A DNA stretch of 64,000 bases, from positions 3,224,001 through 3,288,000 of the forward strand of contig NZ_CP133264.1 in NCBI RefSeq assembly GCF_030915445.1, read 5' to 3'. Shown in pieces: positions 42,938 through 51,884 of this stretch. Each line of letters starts with the position of its first letter. Position 1 is the first letter of the stretch. A program made the translations under genes and the position numbers. Below the pieces are notes generated by a model. That model searched no databases, was not told where the DNA came from, and saw only the letters and a list, made by a program, of their open reading frames with translations. This DNA comes from Clostridium sp. OS1-26. Lineage in GTDB: Bacteria; Bacillota; Clostridia; Clostridiales; Clostridiaceae.

Positions 42938-44383
42938 ATGATAAAAAATAAATTAATACTTATGCTATGTGCTATAGGAATAACTTTTTCTGCTGCAACT
43001 AAGGTAATGGCTTCAGCTGACATTCACCGTGTTTGGGGGAGTGACAGATATGATACTGCCATTGAAATTTCTAAAAGTGGTTGGTCTGATGACTCAGAAT
43101 ACGCTATTATAGCTAATGGAGAAAATTTTCCGGATGCCTTAAGTGCTGCTCCACTTGCAAAAAAATATAACGCACCGATATTGTTAAACTCAGGAACAAG
43201 TCTTAATAGTAAGGTAGAGAGTGAACTAAAAAGATTAAAGGTAAAAAAGGTATTTATTATAGGGGGAACAGCAGTTGTGACTAGTGGTGTAGAAAAAAGA
43301 CTTTCTCAAATAAATATTGAGACTATACGTCTTTATGGACAAGACAGATATGAAACTGCAGTTAAAGTAGCTGAACAACTTGGTTTTAATGGAGAACTAG
43401 CGATGGCTTCTGGTGAGAACTTTCCAGATGCAATGTCAATGGCACCAATTGCAGCACAAAAAGGTATGCCTATAATACTTACATCAGGAGAAAATTTACC
43501 TAAAAGTGTTAGTAGCTATATAAAGAGTAAAAAGATAAATAAAACATATGTAATTGGTGGAAATGATGTAGTAAGTGATAACATTTTTAATACGCTGCCT
43601 AATGCTGAAAGATTATACGGCGATAGTAGATATGATACAAATATTGCAGTATTAAAGAAATTTGAAAATGAGCTCCATTTTAACAATATTTATTTATCTA
43701 ACGGTGAAAATTTCCCAGATGCTTTAGCGGGCTCAGCCTTGGCTGCAAAGAATTCATCAGCAGTTATATTGGTAAGCGAATACTCTGGACAATCCACCAG
43801 AAACTTCGTATCTTCAAAACTAACATCAGTTAGCACCGCTAACATATTGGGAGGAACTGGAGTAGTTACTGATACATTAGCTAAAAGTCTTCTATCAATG
43901 AATACAATAATTTTTTCAGATACTGTGGGAGATTATATTTACCAATTAGAGCAATCCGCTGAAGGTCAGTGTAGAATATATAAAACTAAAATTGACGGTT
44001 CTGATAGAATCCAAATATCTGACCAATCAACTCAAGTAGTAAACTTTAAAATATATAAAGATATCATGTATTATACAACCGCCTCTAATCAGTTGTATAA
44101 AATAAGTCTAAATGGAGGAGAAAAAACTTATATTGCAGATGCATATCCAGATGGATTTGATATATCAGAAGATTGGATTTATTATTTTACTCCTGATAGA
44201 CATTCTCTATCTAAAATTAAAATAGATGGCAGTGGAATTTGCAAAATAGCAGATGTGTACGGATATTATCCAAAAGTGACAGATGGTTGGATATACTATA
44301 ACCACATTTTTGATGAAGCATCATCAGTTCCTTATAAAATTAGACTAGATGGTACTAACGACATGCCAGTGAATAGTAAATAA
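42938..44383 (+). CDS. Cell-wall protein with three CWB2 repeats and a DUF5050-like C-terminus
   Basis: 481 residues from ATG 42938 (GGGGGAG upstream). A signal peptide (LILMLCAIGITFSAATKVMA) is cleaved near residue 24. Three cell_wall-binding repeat 2 modules (about 27-120, 121-215, 216-310) share R-x-x-G-x-x-R-Y-x-T starts and ANGENFPDALS-type cores; together they bind anionic cell-wall polymers non-covalently. The remaining part (about 320-481) has repeated IYxLxxxGxxxxxI strands typical of DUF5050 beta-propeller-like domains (KTKIDGSDRIQIS, KISLNGGEKTYIA, KIKIDGSGICKIA). Surface-exposed; exact role unknown. Confidence 0.9.
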   Translation: MIKNKLILMLCAIGITFSAATKVMASADIHRVWGSDRYDTAIEISKSGWSDDSEYAIIANGENFPDALSAAPLAKKYNAPILLNSGTSLNSKVESELKRLKVKKVFIIGGTAVVTSGVEKRLSQINIETIRLYGQDRYETAVKVAEQLGFNGELAMASGENFPDAMSMAPIAAQKGMPIILTSGENLPKSVSSYIKSKKINKTYVIGGNDVVSDNIFNTLPNAERLYGDSRYDTNIAVLKKFENELHFNNIYLSNGENFPDALAGSALAAKNSSAVILVSEYSGQSTRNFVSSKLTSVSTANILGGTGVVTDTLAKSLLSMNTIIFSDTVGDYIYQLEQSAEGQCRIYKTKIDGSDRIQISDQSTQVVNFKIYKDIMYYTTASNQLYKISLNGGEKTYIADAYPDGFDISEDWIYYFTPDRHSLSKIKIDGSGICKIADVYGYYPKVTDGWIYYNHIFDEASSVPYKIRLDGTNDMPVNSK

Positions 44384-44390
44384 TCTTAAA

Positions 44391-44430
44391 AAAAGTATCG
44401 CCGCTTTCCTTAAGTGGTGATACTTTTCTT
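44391..44430. terminator. Terminator between convergent genes
   Basis: AAAGTATCGCC (44392-44402) pairs with GGTGATACTTT (44416-44426), followed by T-rich DNA on the plus strand and, read backwards, on the minus strand too. Confidence 0.8.
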
Positions 44431-44453
44431 AATTACTTAGCATTATTTAAAAT

Positions 44454-45305
44454 TTATCCAATATCCTTCTTCTCAAAGCTTTTAATACTCATAAATATAA
44501 AAAATACTAAATATAAACATACATAAACCATCATCCATTCACTTGGCGTAGTTGACTTCCCAGGCATACCAAAACCACCTAAAAAATTAAAAGAGCCTAG
44601 AGAAGCAAAAATAGTAGATATCATTTTTCTATAAACTACTTCAAAGGGAGAAATTAAACTAGAAATTATTCCAATAGCGGAAAGGGATTCATTATTAGAA
44701 ATTGACCCTATCTGCTCCATTACCCCGCCAATTGCTCCAAGTATATATATAGCTATTATTAATATTCCATTATTTAAAGTTTTGAATTTAGTACTTCCAT
44801 AAAGAGTCAGTGCCAATATGGCTAAAGGCTGAAGAACAAAAAACAGGAAGCCTTTAGCGAGTGCTGTTACTCCAAAGGTTTCTACAATAGATATTTTACT
44901 TACGGTAGAAATAATAATCACTGCTATGTAAAGAATAGCACTGTATAAAATAATAAGAATAGATGTTCCTAAATATTTTCCCAGTATATATTCTTTTCTT
45001 CTAATTGGTTTTGTTAAAATAGTCAAAATTGTTCCATTTTCCACTTCAGAAGAAACTATGCCAATAGATAGCATTACCGTTAGAAATGCTACAAGCATGC
45101 TAGAAAAGTAAAAACCAACTATAGAAATAGTAGAAGAAAGATTTAAAATCATATCTATCATGCTATCATATCTAGTGAGACTTTTACTCATAAATTTAAT
45201 AATAATGGTTAAAAGAATAAGATATAGTATAGTTAATATGCCCATAAGATGAAAAACTTTCTTCCTGTAGATCTCTTTAAAAGTGGAGAGTGCGATAGTA
45301 AACAT
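44454..45305 (-). CDS. ABC-2 type transporter permease
   Basis: 283 residues with six membrane segments. It begins MFTIALSTFKEIYRKKVFHL, then a large hydrophobic bundle with the SSEVENGTILTILTKPIRRKEYILGKY amphipathic region (quoted in part) between the second and third helices, typical of NatB-like ABC-2 permeases. It shares its stop/start base with the upstream ATPase gene. Together they would export an unknown compound, probably under control of the ECF sigma factor at the head of the operon. Confidence 0.85.
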   Translation of the reverse strand: MFTIALSTFKEIYRKKVFHLMGILTILYLILLTIIIKFMSKSLTRYDSMIDMILNLSSTISIVGFYFSSMLVAFLTVMLSIGIVSSEVENGTILTILTKPIRRKEYILGKYLGTSILIILYSAILYIAVIIISTVSKISIVETFGVTALAKGFLFFVLQPLAILALTLYGSTKFKTLNNGILIIAIYILGAIGGVMEQIGSISNNESLSAIGIISSLISPFEVVYRKMISTIFASLGSFNFLGGFGMPGKSTTPSEWMMVYVCLYLVFFIFMSIKSFEKKDIG

Positions 45306-46210
45306 TATTCTTGCCCCCTTTCAACAAGTTTTATAAATAGATCTTCAAGACTATTTCTGTGGGGGGTAAGACCATAGAGCTTTCCACCGCCTTCTATAAT
45401 TAATGAGGCAACTTCGTGTATCTCACCATTTTCCTTTACATGCATTTTAATGTTTTTTCCATCAAAAATTACATCTTCATCAATCTTTTCAAGCTTATTT
45501 AAAATTTCATTGTTTATATTCTCTACATGAATATCTAACATTGTGTCGCCTTCTAAAAGCTCAGCCATTTTTCCTTGCTTTATTATGCTTCCTTTACTAA
45601 TAATAGCAACACTATCACAAACCATTTCTACTTCACTTAAAAGATGACTGTTTAAAAATACAGTTTTTCCTCTACTTTTTAGTTCCAACATAATATCTCT
45701 AACTTCTTTTCTGCCAATAGGATCTAGGGCAGAGGTAGGTTCATCTAAAAAAAGAATATCTGGATCACAAAGAAGGGCACTGGCAATTCCTATTCTCTGC
45801 TGCATACCTTTACTATATGTACCTATTTTATTTTTTTCAGTACCCTTTAGATTAACAATTTCAAGAACTTCTTCTATTTTTATAGAAGTAGCCTTCTTAT
45901 CAAGCTTGTATAATGAGGAGTGGAAGGACAGGAGGTCTAGTCCTGTCATCCATTCTTGATATTTAAAAAGTTCAGGTAAGTATCCTATTTTTTTCTTTGC
46001 TTCAATATCTCCAATAGGTCTGCCTAATATACGTGCAGTCCCTGAAGTAGGAAACAATAGCCCAACAAGGGTTTTTATAAAGGTACTTTTCCCAGCACCA
46101 TTAGGACCTAAAAATCCATAAATTTCACCTTTATTCACAGTGATATTTATATCCCTGCATCCCTTATTATTTTCATATATTTTTGAAAGATTTTCTGTTT
46201 CAATTATCAA
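45305..46210 (-). CDS. ABC-2 type transporter ATPase
   Basis: 301 residues. Walker A GPNGAGKSTFIKTLVGLL (about residue 34), signature YSKGMQQRIGIASALL, Walker B ILFLDEPTSALDPIG and H-loop FLNSHLLSEVEMVC. The C-terminal 80 residues form the small regulatory beta domain seen in drug or lantibiotic export ATPases (CcmA/NatA type). It starts 5 nt after the anti-sigma gene stop. Energises the following permease. Confidence 0.93.
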   Translation of the reverse strand: MIIETENLSKIYENNKGCRDINITVNKGEIYGFLGPNGAGKSTFIKTLVGLLFPTSGTARILGRPIGDIEAKKKIGYLPELFKYQEWMTGLDLLSFHSSLYKLDKKATSIKIEEVLEIVNLKGTEKNKIGTYSKGMQQRIGIASALLCDPDILFLDEPTSALDPIGRKEVRDIMLELKSRGKTVFLNSHLLSEVEMVCDSVAIISKGSIIKQGKMAELLEGDTMLDIHVENINNEILNKLEKIDEDVIFDGKNIKMHVKENGEIHEVASLIIEGGGKLYGLTPHRNSLEDLFIKLVERGQE

Positions 46211-46215
46211 TTATA

Positions 46216-47301
46216 TCACCTCATAGATTTTACAATTTCAATTGCTTCATTTTTAGTCACATTTCCATTAATGCTAAACAAAACATCATCTTTAAGAACT
46301 AAGATAGAAGAATAATTTTTTTCAAAACATCCAACGCCTTTCATTCCATCTATATTTATTTCTTCAGAGTGGCTTCCTACGTTAGGAATATATAAAGTAC
46401 TTTTCCAATCTTTAATAGATTTTAACTGTTTTTGCATCTCTGGAGGCAATACAGAAAGTTCTGAAAGAGCATTGAATATTTCATCAACATTTGCTTCGGC
46501 AGGTGCAATGATTTCTGGAACTTTACTTTCTGTTACACTTATACCTTTTTTATTTGCTGCATCCTTATATCTAATAGTTAGCATTCCAGGCATATTTACC
46601 GAAAAAGTTTTCCCATCTAACTCTTTAGGAAATACCTTTTTTCCTCCTAGAGATTTAAGGGCTTGATTTACATTTTCTACATTTAGAGTAAAATCAAGCT
46701 TTGAAGGTTTTTCTAGAATAATATTTTCCATATGGTTATCAGATGTGCTTTTAGGAACAACTATTGCAAATGGTAATTCTTTTTTTGCTTCATCTATAGT
46801 TACTTCCTTTTGCTCGCCACCTTGGTAGTTAACTTTACCTATTTTTTCAATATTAATATCTGTCTTATGCTCACTAAGTGCTTTTTCAAGCTTTTTAACA
46901 TCATCTAATGAAATATTTACACTTTTAATATCCTTTGCTCTAAAAATTGAAACTCCATTAATAACCGCTGCTCTTATAGGCTTTACCGTAACACAAGTAG
47001 TTAAAACAATGGCTGCGCAAGCAGCAGCTGCTATCTTTTTATATTTTTTCATATCTTTAAACACTCCTTTTTTATTATTTACTTCTATATCCATATTTCC
47101 TGTTTTTATATGCTTTATATTAAACTCTTTCTTATAATCCTGAAGCTTTCCCATAGAAAATATATTTGTTGAGTTTAACTCTTCATAAATTTTCTTGCAT
47201 TTTTCACATTGAAAAAGATGCATCTTTACCTCTTCCATTTCAACATCATTAAGCTCTTCGTCGATATATGATTGAATGGTTCCTTCATTTGGACACTTCA
47301 C
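46216..47301 (-). CDS. Zinc-finger anti-sigma factor with DUF4367 domain
   Basis: 361 residues. The N-terminal zf-HC2 motif (about 1-45; VKMHLFQCEKCKKIYEEL gives His-x3-Cys-x2-Cys) binds zinc and holds the sigma factor. A single membrane helix (about 88-106, KIAAAACAAIVLTTCVTV) follows, and the extracellular part ends in a DUF4367 domain (VGSHSEEINIDGMKGVGCFE in part). The start overlaps nothing but lies 2 nt after the sigma stop, indicating coupled translation. It would release the ECF factor after an envelope signal. Confidence 0.87.
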   Translation of the reverse strand: MKCPNEGTIQSYIDEELNDVEMEEVKMHLFQCEKCKKIYEELNSTNIFSMGKLQDYKKEFNIKHIKTGNMDIEVNNKKGVFKDMKKYKKIAAAACAAIVLTTCVTVKPIRAAVINGVSIFRAKDIKSVNISLDDVKKLEKALSEHKTDINIEKIGKVNYQGGEQKEVTIDEAKKELPFAIVVPKSTSDNHMENIILEKPSKLDFTLNVENVNQALKSLGGKKVFPKELDGKTFSVNMPGMLTIRYKDAANKKGISVTESKVPEIIAPAEANVDEIFNALSELSVLPPEMQKQLKSIKDWKSTLYIPNVGSHSEEINIDGMKGVGCFEKNYSSILVLKDDVLFSINGNVTKNEAIEIVKSMR

Positions 47302-47303
47302 TT

Positions 47304-47834
47304 TTATTTCCCCCTCTCTTCTAATTTTAGGTAGTTCTCTTTAAATTTTGCTTGTGCTCTCGATATAATCGTGCCCACAGAGTTTTTGTCCACTTCTATT
47401 ACTTCTGCAATTTCACTATATTTATATCCCGAATACTTGAGAAGGAGACACATACGGTCTCTAGGTAAAAGCATATTTAGCACCTTTCTAGTTAAATCTA
47501 CTTCACAATTATTAATTGCAACTTCTTCAATTGAAACTACGTTATCTATTTCTTTTTCATAAATAACTTCATTTTTTCCTTCATGAATTTTTCTATCTCT
47601 CATATAATTATATGAAATATTAGTAGAAACCTTATTTAACCATGCAGCAACGTTGCCATGATCAGGTGGTGAATTATACAACTTCATAAATACCTCCTGT
47701 GTTAAATCTTCAGCTACATGCACATCCCCAGTGAGGTAGGAAATTCTTCTGAAAATGGTGTCATAATATTGTTCATATGCAGTTTTAAAATTTTGCTCAT
47801 TTTTTTTCTTCTTGAAATAATTGATAACACCCAT
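47304..47834 (-). CDS. ECF-type RNA polymerase sigma factor
   Basis: 176 residues from the ATG at 47834. Region 2 is FKTAYEQYYDTIFRRISYLT with AEDLTQEVFMKLY. Region 4 is LLPRDRMCLLLKYSGYKYSE with NSVGTIISRAQAKF. A purine-rich site (GGGAGGGGG) is about 15 nt upstream, rather far; an in-frame ATG at 47867 includes that sequence and has no site of its own, so the start is uncertain. Head of a four-gene minus-strand operon: sigma, anti-sigma, ATPase, permease. Confidence 0.88.
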   Translation of the reverse strand: MGVINYFKKKKNEQNFKTAYEQYYDTIFRRISYLTGDVHVAEDLTQEVFMKLYNSPPDHGNVAAWLNKVSTNISYNYMRDRKIHEGKNEVIYEKEIDNVVSIEEVAINNCEVDLTRKVLNMLLPRDRMCLLLKYSGYKYSEIAEVIEVDKNSVGTIISRAQAKFKENYLKLEERGK

Positions 47835-48212
47835 AATTTTGCTTGTCTTCCCCCTCCCAGGTAACATTGTTTAAAAGCTTTTGATTAACATATTCTAGAA
47901 TATATCTTCGATACCTTTTTCTTCCTCGATTTTGGCATCTATAATATTAACACATAAGTATTAAAAGTTGTGACAAAGATTTTTAAAAAAGATTTTTGTT
48001 AGGTATCAGTTGAGTTTAAGCCGAAATCAAGATCGTTAGAGAATAATTTTAAGATTTTCTTAAGATATTTCTAATATGTTCTTAACCTTTATATTGCATA
48101 ATGAATATACTAAGTAAAGAATTTAAAGAAATATGATAAGGATGGATTTGCTTACGGTTTATTTAAAGACAACCTATTGTATATAAAAACATAGAAGGGA
48201 AGTGATTATTAT
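47835..48212. other. Divergent intergenic region between sigma operon and PAP2 gene
   Basis: 378 bp of AT-rich DNA with no credible ORF. On the minus strand, GTCACAACTTTT near 47965-47976 followed by GTGTTAATATT is a possible ECF-type promoter for the sigma operon. That is a weak pattern match only. No clear terminator or repeat was found. Confidence 0.3.
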
Positions 48213-48782
48213 ATGATAAGTTATTTACAGAATATTGATATAAAGATGTTGAATCTATTAAATAAAAAATTTCGATGTACAATACTTGATAAAATAATGC
48301 CACTGATTACTGCCATGGGTAATGGTGGTATAGTGTGGGTGATTATTTCAATATATTTGATAAATAATGAGAATTATAGAGTTGAAGGTTATATGTTAAT
48401 TACTTCTCTGATTGTAACAACAATTATTGGTGAAGGGATAATAAAGAATCTAATAAAGAGGACAAGACCCTTTGTTAATATGAAAGAAAATAAACTTCTA
48501 ATATCAAAACCTATAACATATTCCTTCCCATCAGGACACACTGCATCTTCATTTGCAGCGGCAGGTATATTTATTATGATGAACAATCGATTAAGTATTT
48601 TTGTGGTGATTTTAGCTTCATTAATTGCTTTTTCTAGGGTTTATTTAAATGTACATTATCCAACAGATGTTGTTACAGGAATTATTTTAGGGCTTTTGTG
48701 CTCTATGTTGGTGATAAATATATTTCACAGTGAAATCATAGACTATTTATATCTTGTTTATAAGTGTTTAATTCATTATTAG
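48213..48782 (+). CDS. PAP2 family phosphatase (undecaprenyl-diphosphatase-like)
   Basis: 189 residues with five or six membrane helices and the three phosphatase motifs: KNLIKRTRPF (motif 1), PSGHTASSF (motif 2) and SRVYLNVHYPTDVV (motif 3). The catalytic histidines in motifs 2 and 3 are present. Bacterial members commonly dephosphorylate undecaprenyl diphosphate or phosphatidylglycerol phosphate on the outer face of the membrane, serving cell-wall lipid recycling; BcrC-like roles include bacitracin tolerance. GGGAAGTGA precedes the ATG. Monocistronic. Confidence 0.92.
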   Translation: MISYLQNIDIKMLNLLNKKFRCTILDKIMPLITAMGNGGIVWVIISIYLINNENYRVEGYMLITSLIVTTIIGEGIIKNLIKRTRPFVNMKENKLLISKPITYSFPSGHTASSFAAAGIFIMMNNRLSIFVVILASLIAFSRVYLNVHYPTDVVTGIILGLLCSMLVINIFHSEIIDYLYLVYKCLIHY

Positions 48783-48824
48783 CGGATGTAAACTACGGTT
48801 GTCATAGGTAAATTTTTAAGAACA

Positions 48825-48868
48825 ATTTAGCCACGCACCTAAATTCAATTGGCGCGTGGTTTTTAAAT
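48825..48868 (+). terminator. Intrinsic terminator after PAP2 gene
   Basis: CCACGC (48831-48836) pairs with GCGTGG (48854-48859); flanking AATTTA/TAAATT can extend the stem, and T5 follows. Confidence 0.75.
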
Positions 48869-49053
48869 TGCTAGCGGTTAAAGGATATCGTTGTATTCAT
48901 AACTTAGAATTCTCTTTTAAAGCATTATAATCAGTGCTTTAAATATTTACTATAATATACGTCTGAACATTTTCAAAGTATAAGGATTATTTACTTTTAT
49001 AAAAATGTAATGCATAATATAGGAAATAGAGTTGATTATTGAGAGGAATTAAT

Positions 49054-49878
49054 ATGAATTTGAACAAAAAGTTTATAACCATTGGTTTAGTACTTTTGAC
49101 GCTTTCCTGGGTTGCAAATATTTTTTTCTATGAGAAGCACATTCTTAAGGAGACAATATTTATCAAGCATTATTATGACATTCAAAGTGGTATGAATAAC
49201 GTTCAGTTTTATTATATTCAAGATATTAATTCTCAGGAACAGGTTGCCAATATTGAATTTCCTGAAATAGGACAAGAGTATGTAAGCTTTACTGATAGTG
49301 ATAGAAATAGCGATAATCGTTATTATAAGCTTAAATGCATATCTGTAAATTTTGGTAGTATAGACCAAAATAAAGTTTCTGATAATCTTAAAAATAAGGT
49401 TATTACAAAGGCTAAAGTTACTTTTACAAATGGAAAAGTCATCAACGAAGATATAGGTAAGATATGCTTTTATTATGATAACCAAAATAATACTACTTTA
49501 ACTATGGCAAATGCTACTTCAAGCAGTGATAACACCGGTTCTTCTACACATAGAGCAACTAAGGATACAAAGGTTACAGGTTTATACACAAAATTTCCTG
49601 ATGTTATTGAAGATATAGTATCAATGAAAATTAATGGAAAACCATTAAAGGATATTAAATTTCCTTTAGAATTAAAAGCAGGGGATAACTTAGAAGTTAG
49701 TTATGAATTTAAATTTAATAAGAATGATATTAGAAGAAATAATGCATATAACTTTCCTATAGATATTCTTACCGAAGATACCGATGGAACTAAGGGACAT
49801 AGTCTGTTCTTTATGAATTATTGGCTTCAGTCTCCAGGCAAATATGATATTCAATCACTTAGAATAGGCAGGAGGTAG
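49054..49878 (+). CDS. Membrane-anchored extracellular protein of unknown function
   Basis: 274 residues from ATG 49054 (GAGAGGA upstream). One N-terminal hydrophobic segment (about 7-24, FITIGLVLLTLSWVANIFF) anchors or exports it. The rest is a polar, beta-rich domain with a Ser/Thr-rich stretch (TMANATSSSDNTGSSTHR, about 155-172). No cysteine-based lipobox. I recognise no family. The next gene starts 5 nt downstream, so the two are co-transcribed and may form a membrane pair. Confidence 0.6.
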   Translation: MNLNKKFITIGLVLLTLSWVANIFFYEKHILKETIFIKHYYDIQSGMNNVQFYYIQDINSQEQVANIEFPEIGQEYVSFTDSDRNSDNRYYKLKCISVNFGSIDQNKVSDNLKNKVITKAKVTFTNGKVINEDIGKICFYYDNQNNTTLTMANATSSSDNTGSSTHRATKDTKVTGLYTKFPDVIEDIVSMKINGKPLKDIKFPLELKAGDNLEVSYEFKFNKNDIRRNNAYNFPIDILTEDTDGTKGHSLFFMNYWLQSPGKYDIQSLRIGRR

Positions 49879-49883
49879 AGTAT

Positions 49884-50444
49884 ATGTATGCTTCAAGCTA
49901 TAATAAATTATTTTGGGCTATGATCTTTATAATTTTTGATATAAACCTTGGATCAATAAACATTTTACCTAACTTTATAGGATATATATTAATTTACTCG
50001 GCTTTAAATGAACTTCAGTTGCAGCACAAAATCTATGAGAAAGGTAAGATACCTTCGATTATATTAACTATTCTTACTGTAAAAGATATAATTCATGTCA
50101 GTAATGATAATTTGTTATCAGGGCAGTTCGCTCCACCGAATTTTTGGTTGATGGCATTAAGTTCAGTAATTTTAATTATAAATATTTATTTAATATATAT
50201 AATATGCAAAGGAATATATTTGTTGTGCTTAGAGAGAGGACTGCAGGAATTAAAAGATAGTGCTAAAAATCGATGGATAGCTTTTCTATCAGTATCCATT
50301 ATTTCTATATTTTATATACCTTTTTCTTTAAATCTTAGTCTGCAATTTAAAAGTGCAATGATAATTTTTGCATTTATTAATATAATAGCAGAACTATCAA
50401 TTGCCTTTTTATTTAGAAAGTCAACAATTCTACTGGAATCATAA
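49884..50444 (+). CDS. Multi-span membrane protein of unknown function
   Basis: 186 residues, GGCAGGAGGTAG-type site just before the ATG. Five hydrophobic segments (about 9-25, 28-42, 87-112, 130-150, 158-177) with short loops; the start WAMIFIIFDINLGSINILPNFIGY (in part) places an apparent interfacial motif near the first helix. I do not recognise the family. It is the second gene of a two-gene transcript with the preceding extracellular protein. Confidence 0.65.
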   Translation: MYASSYNKLFWAMIFIIFDINLGSINILPNFIGYILIYSALNELQLQHKIYEKGKIPSIILTILTVKDIIHVSNDNLLSGQFAPPNFWLMALSSVILIINIYLIYIICKGIYLLCLERGLQELKDSAKNRWIAFLSVSIISIFYIPFSLNLSLQFKSAMIIFAFINIIAELSIAFLFRKSTILLES

Positions 50445-50456
50445 TCATAAAGCCAA

Positions 50457-51143
50457 TCAATGATATTTATTCATTAAGAAAAAAGTTAAATAGAAAATAA
50501 GAATTAGAATACCAAATAATATAGTAAAAATTAGTCCTTGAAAATTAAAGCTATTAAAGATGACATTTAATAAATACAAAGGATTAGTTATTAAATCCCA
50601 ACTATTTACCCTTGTAAATCTTCCTAAATAAATTGCGAAACTGCTTAGCATGCAAATTATAAGAATAAAAAGCCAGCCTAAAATATAATTATATTTTTCC
50701 TTTATATAGTTGTGCATAATAGATAATGATATAAAACTTAATACTAAACCAATAATTACAAAAATACTAATTAAAAAGAAATCGTACCATATAGCAAAGT
50801 CTGAGTTAAAGGCCATTCCATATGCGTTATTTTCATAAAATTTATATTTTGATAGGTGAATAAAGTCTGTTAATATATAAGGTGCATTAGGATAAAAAAT
50901 AAGCCATAATAGGCCAACTATATATTGACAAAAATTTATTCTAAACTTATAGTTCGTATAAATTAAACTGAAATAAAATGGAAGCCATGCTAAAAAGATA
51001 TTCCATATTAAAAAAAGGTAGCCTTCAGAGTCAAAGAAAATGACTCTACAAAATACAAATATGCTGGCCATTATGGTTATTACAATAAGTTTTGTAGTTA
51101 AATGATATAAGTTTTTATTAGACTGTTTTAAAAATGATAGCAT
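50457..51143 (-). CDS. DUF1361 family membrane protein
   Basis: 228 residues with about seven membrane segments. Family hallmarks are visible: NIFLAWLPFYFSLI, the FYPNAPYILTDFIHL motif near the middle, and SSFAIYLGRFTRVNSWD later. DUF1361 proteins are integral membrane proteins of unknown function. It is convergent with the preceding pair and 12 nt away, with no obvious terminator between. Promoter region upstream on the minus strand is AT-rich without a clear match. Confidence 0.87.
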   Translation of the reverse strand: MLSFLKQSNKNLYHLTTKLIVITIMASIFVFCRVIFFDSEGYLFLIWNIFLAWLPFYFSLIYTNYKFRINFCQYIVGLLWLIFYPNAPYILTDFIHLSKYKFYENNAYGMAFNSDFAIWYDFFLISIFVIIGLVLSFISLSIMHNYIKEKYNYILGWLFILIICMLSSFAIYLGRFTRVNSWDLITNPLYLLNVIFNSFNFQGLIFTILFGILILIFYLTFFLMNKYH

Positions 51144-51318
51144 ACTTTTTCCTCCATTCCAATATTAAACATTATACCAAAATTATACTTTTTATATACT
51201 AATTATAGTACTATTTTAATTGTAGTGTATATAGTCTATGTAAAGTAGATATATCACCTATATCTGATATGGCTTTTGGTTAAAATTGAGAATGTATCAT
51301 AATTGAGGTAAAAGTGCA

Positions 51319-51346
51319 TTGAAAAAATCCTAAATTTATGTATAAT
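51319..51346 (+). promoter_or_regulatory. Promoter of the tetracycline-resistance operon leader
   Basis: TTGAAA (51319-51324), a 16-bp spacer and TATAAT (51341-51346). It lies about 540 bp before the MFS gene, so the transcript would have an unusually long leader containing a short peptide ORF and two terminators. Confidence 0.65.
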
Positions 51347-51402
51347 ATAAATAGACTTAAATATAAACATGAAAAAAATATAAATGTAAAGGTGTTGTAA
51401 AT

Positions 51403-51429
51403 ATGCGCAAAGAGGTAGTTTTTAACTAA
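51403..51429 (+). CDS. Possible 8-residue leader peptide (MRKEVVFN)
   Basis: ATG at 51403 with stop TAA at 51427-51429 and a weak site (AAAGGTG) about 10 nt upstream. It lies in the tet operon leader before two hairpin terminators. Very short ORFs of this sort are used for ribosome-stalling attenuation of resistance genes. No direct proof it is translated. Confidence 0.4.
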   Translation: MRKEVVFN

Positions 51430-51603
51430 ACTAACTGAATAGGGATTATTTCTAGAAAGTACGTAGAAAAATCTTGAATTGTTCAAGGTTTATTCATGGT
51501 GGAATTAATTTTTAAAATTTTGATTCTTACCATGTTTGTTTGTGTACTTCAAAAATAATCATTATTATAATGAGCATGTTACACCTTATTTGCATAGTAG
51601 GAA

Positions 51604-51632
51604 AACCGTGTTCTAAACACGGTATTTTTATG
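51604..51632 (+). terminator. First leader terminator of the tet operon
   Basis: ACCGTGTT (51605-51612) pairs with AACACGGT (51616-51623) and is followed by ATTTTT. It would stop transcription about 250 nt before the MFS gene unless prevented. Confidence 0.75.
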
Positions 51633-51749
51633 CCTATTTTTGCTGCATTTATAGATATGATATAAGATTTTAATCTATATAACTTAGTGATAGGTTGTAT
51701 AAATTAAAGCCCTATATTTCATGTTTATATTTAGGTCATATAATTATGA

Positions 51750-51789
51750 GGCTGTAAGTGAACCTGTGTTCATTTGCGGCCTTTTTTAT
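51750..51789 (+). terminator. Second leader terminator of the tet operon
   Basis: GGCTGTAAGTGAAC (51750-51763) pairs with GTTCATTTGCGGCC (51768-51781) using G-U pairs, followed by a T6 run. The next ribosome binding site (AAGGAG) lies only a few bases downstream. In C. perfringens tetA(P) a terminator at this position is reported to limit expression. Confidence 0.8.
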
Positions 51790-51803
51790 TTAAGGAGATT
51801 ATT

Positions 51804-51884
51804 ATGATGATTTATATATTTAAAATATTTAGATTACAAATCATAAACAAATTTTTTCAAAATATAAGGACGGTGGATAATTAA
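51804..51884 (+). CDS. 26-residue ORF translationally coupled to tetA(P)-type gene
   Basis: AAGGAG, 6-7 nt, then ATG at 51804 opens MMIYIFKIFRLQIINKFF and ends at TAA 51882-51884, whose last A is the first base of the MFS ATG (TAATG). Such overlap allows termination-reinitiation. The peptide is basic and hydrophobic. It probably works as a coupling or leader ORF rather than a functional protein. Confidence 0.55.
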   Translation: MMIYIFKIFRLQIINKFFQNIRTVDN

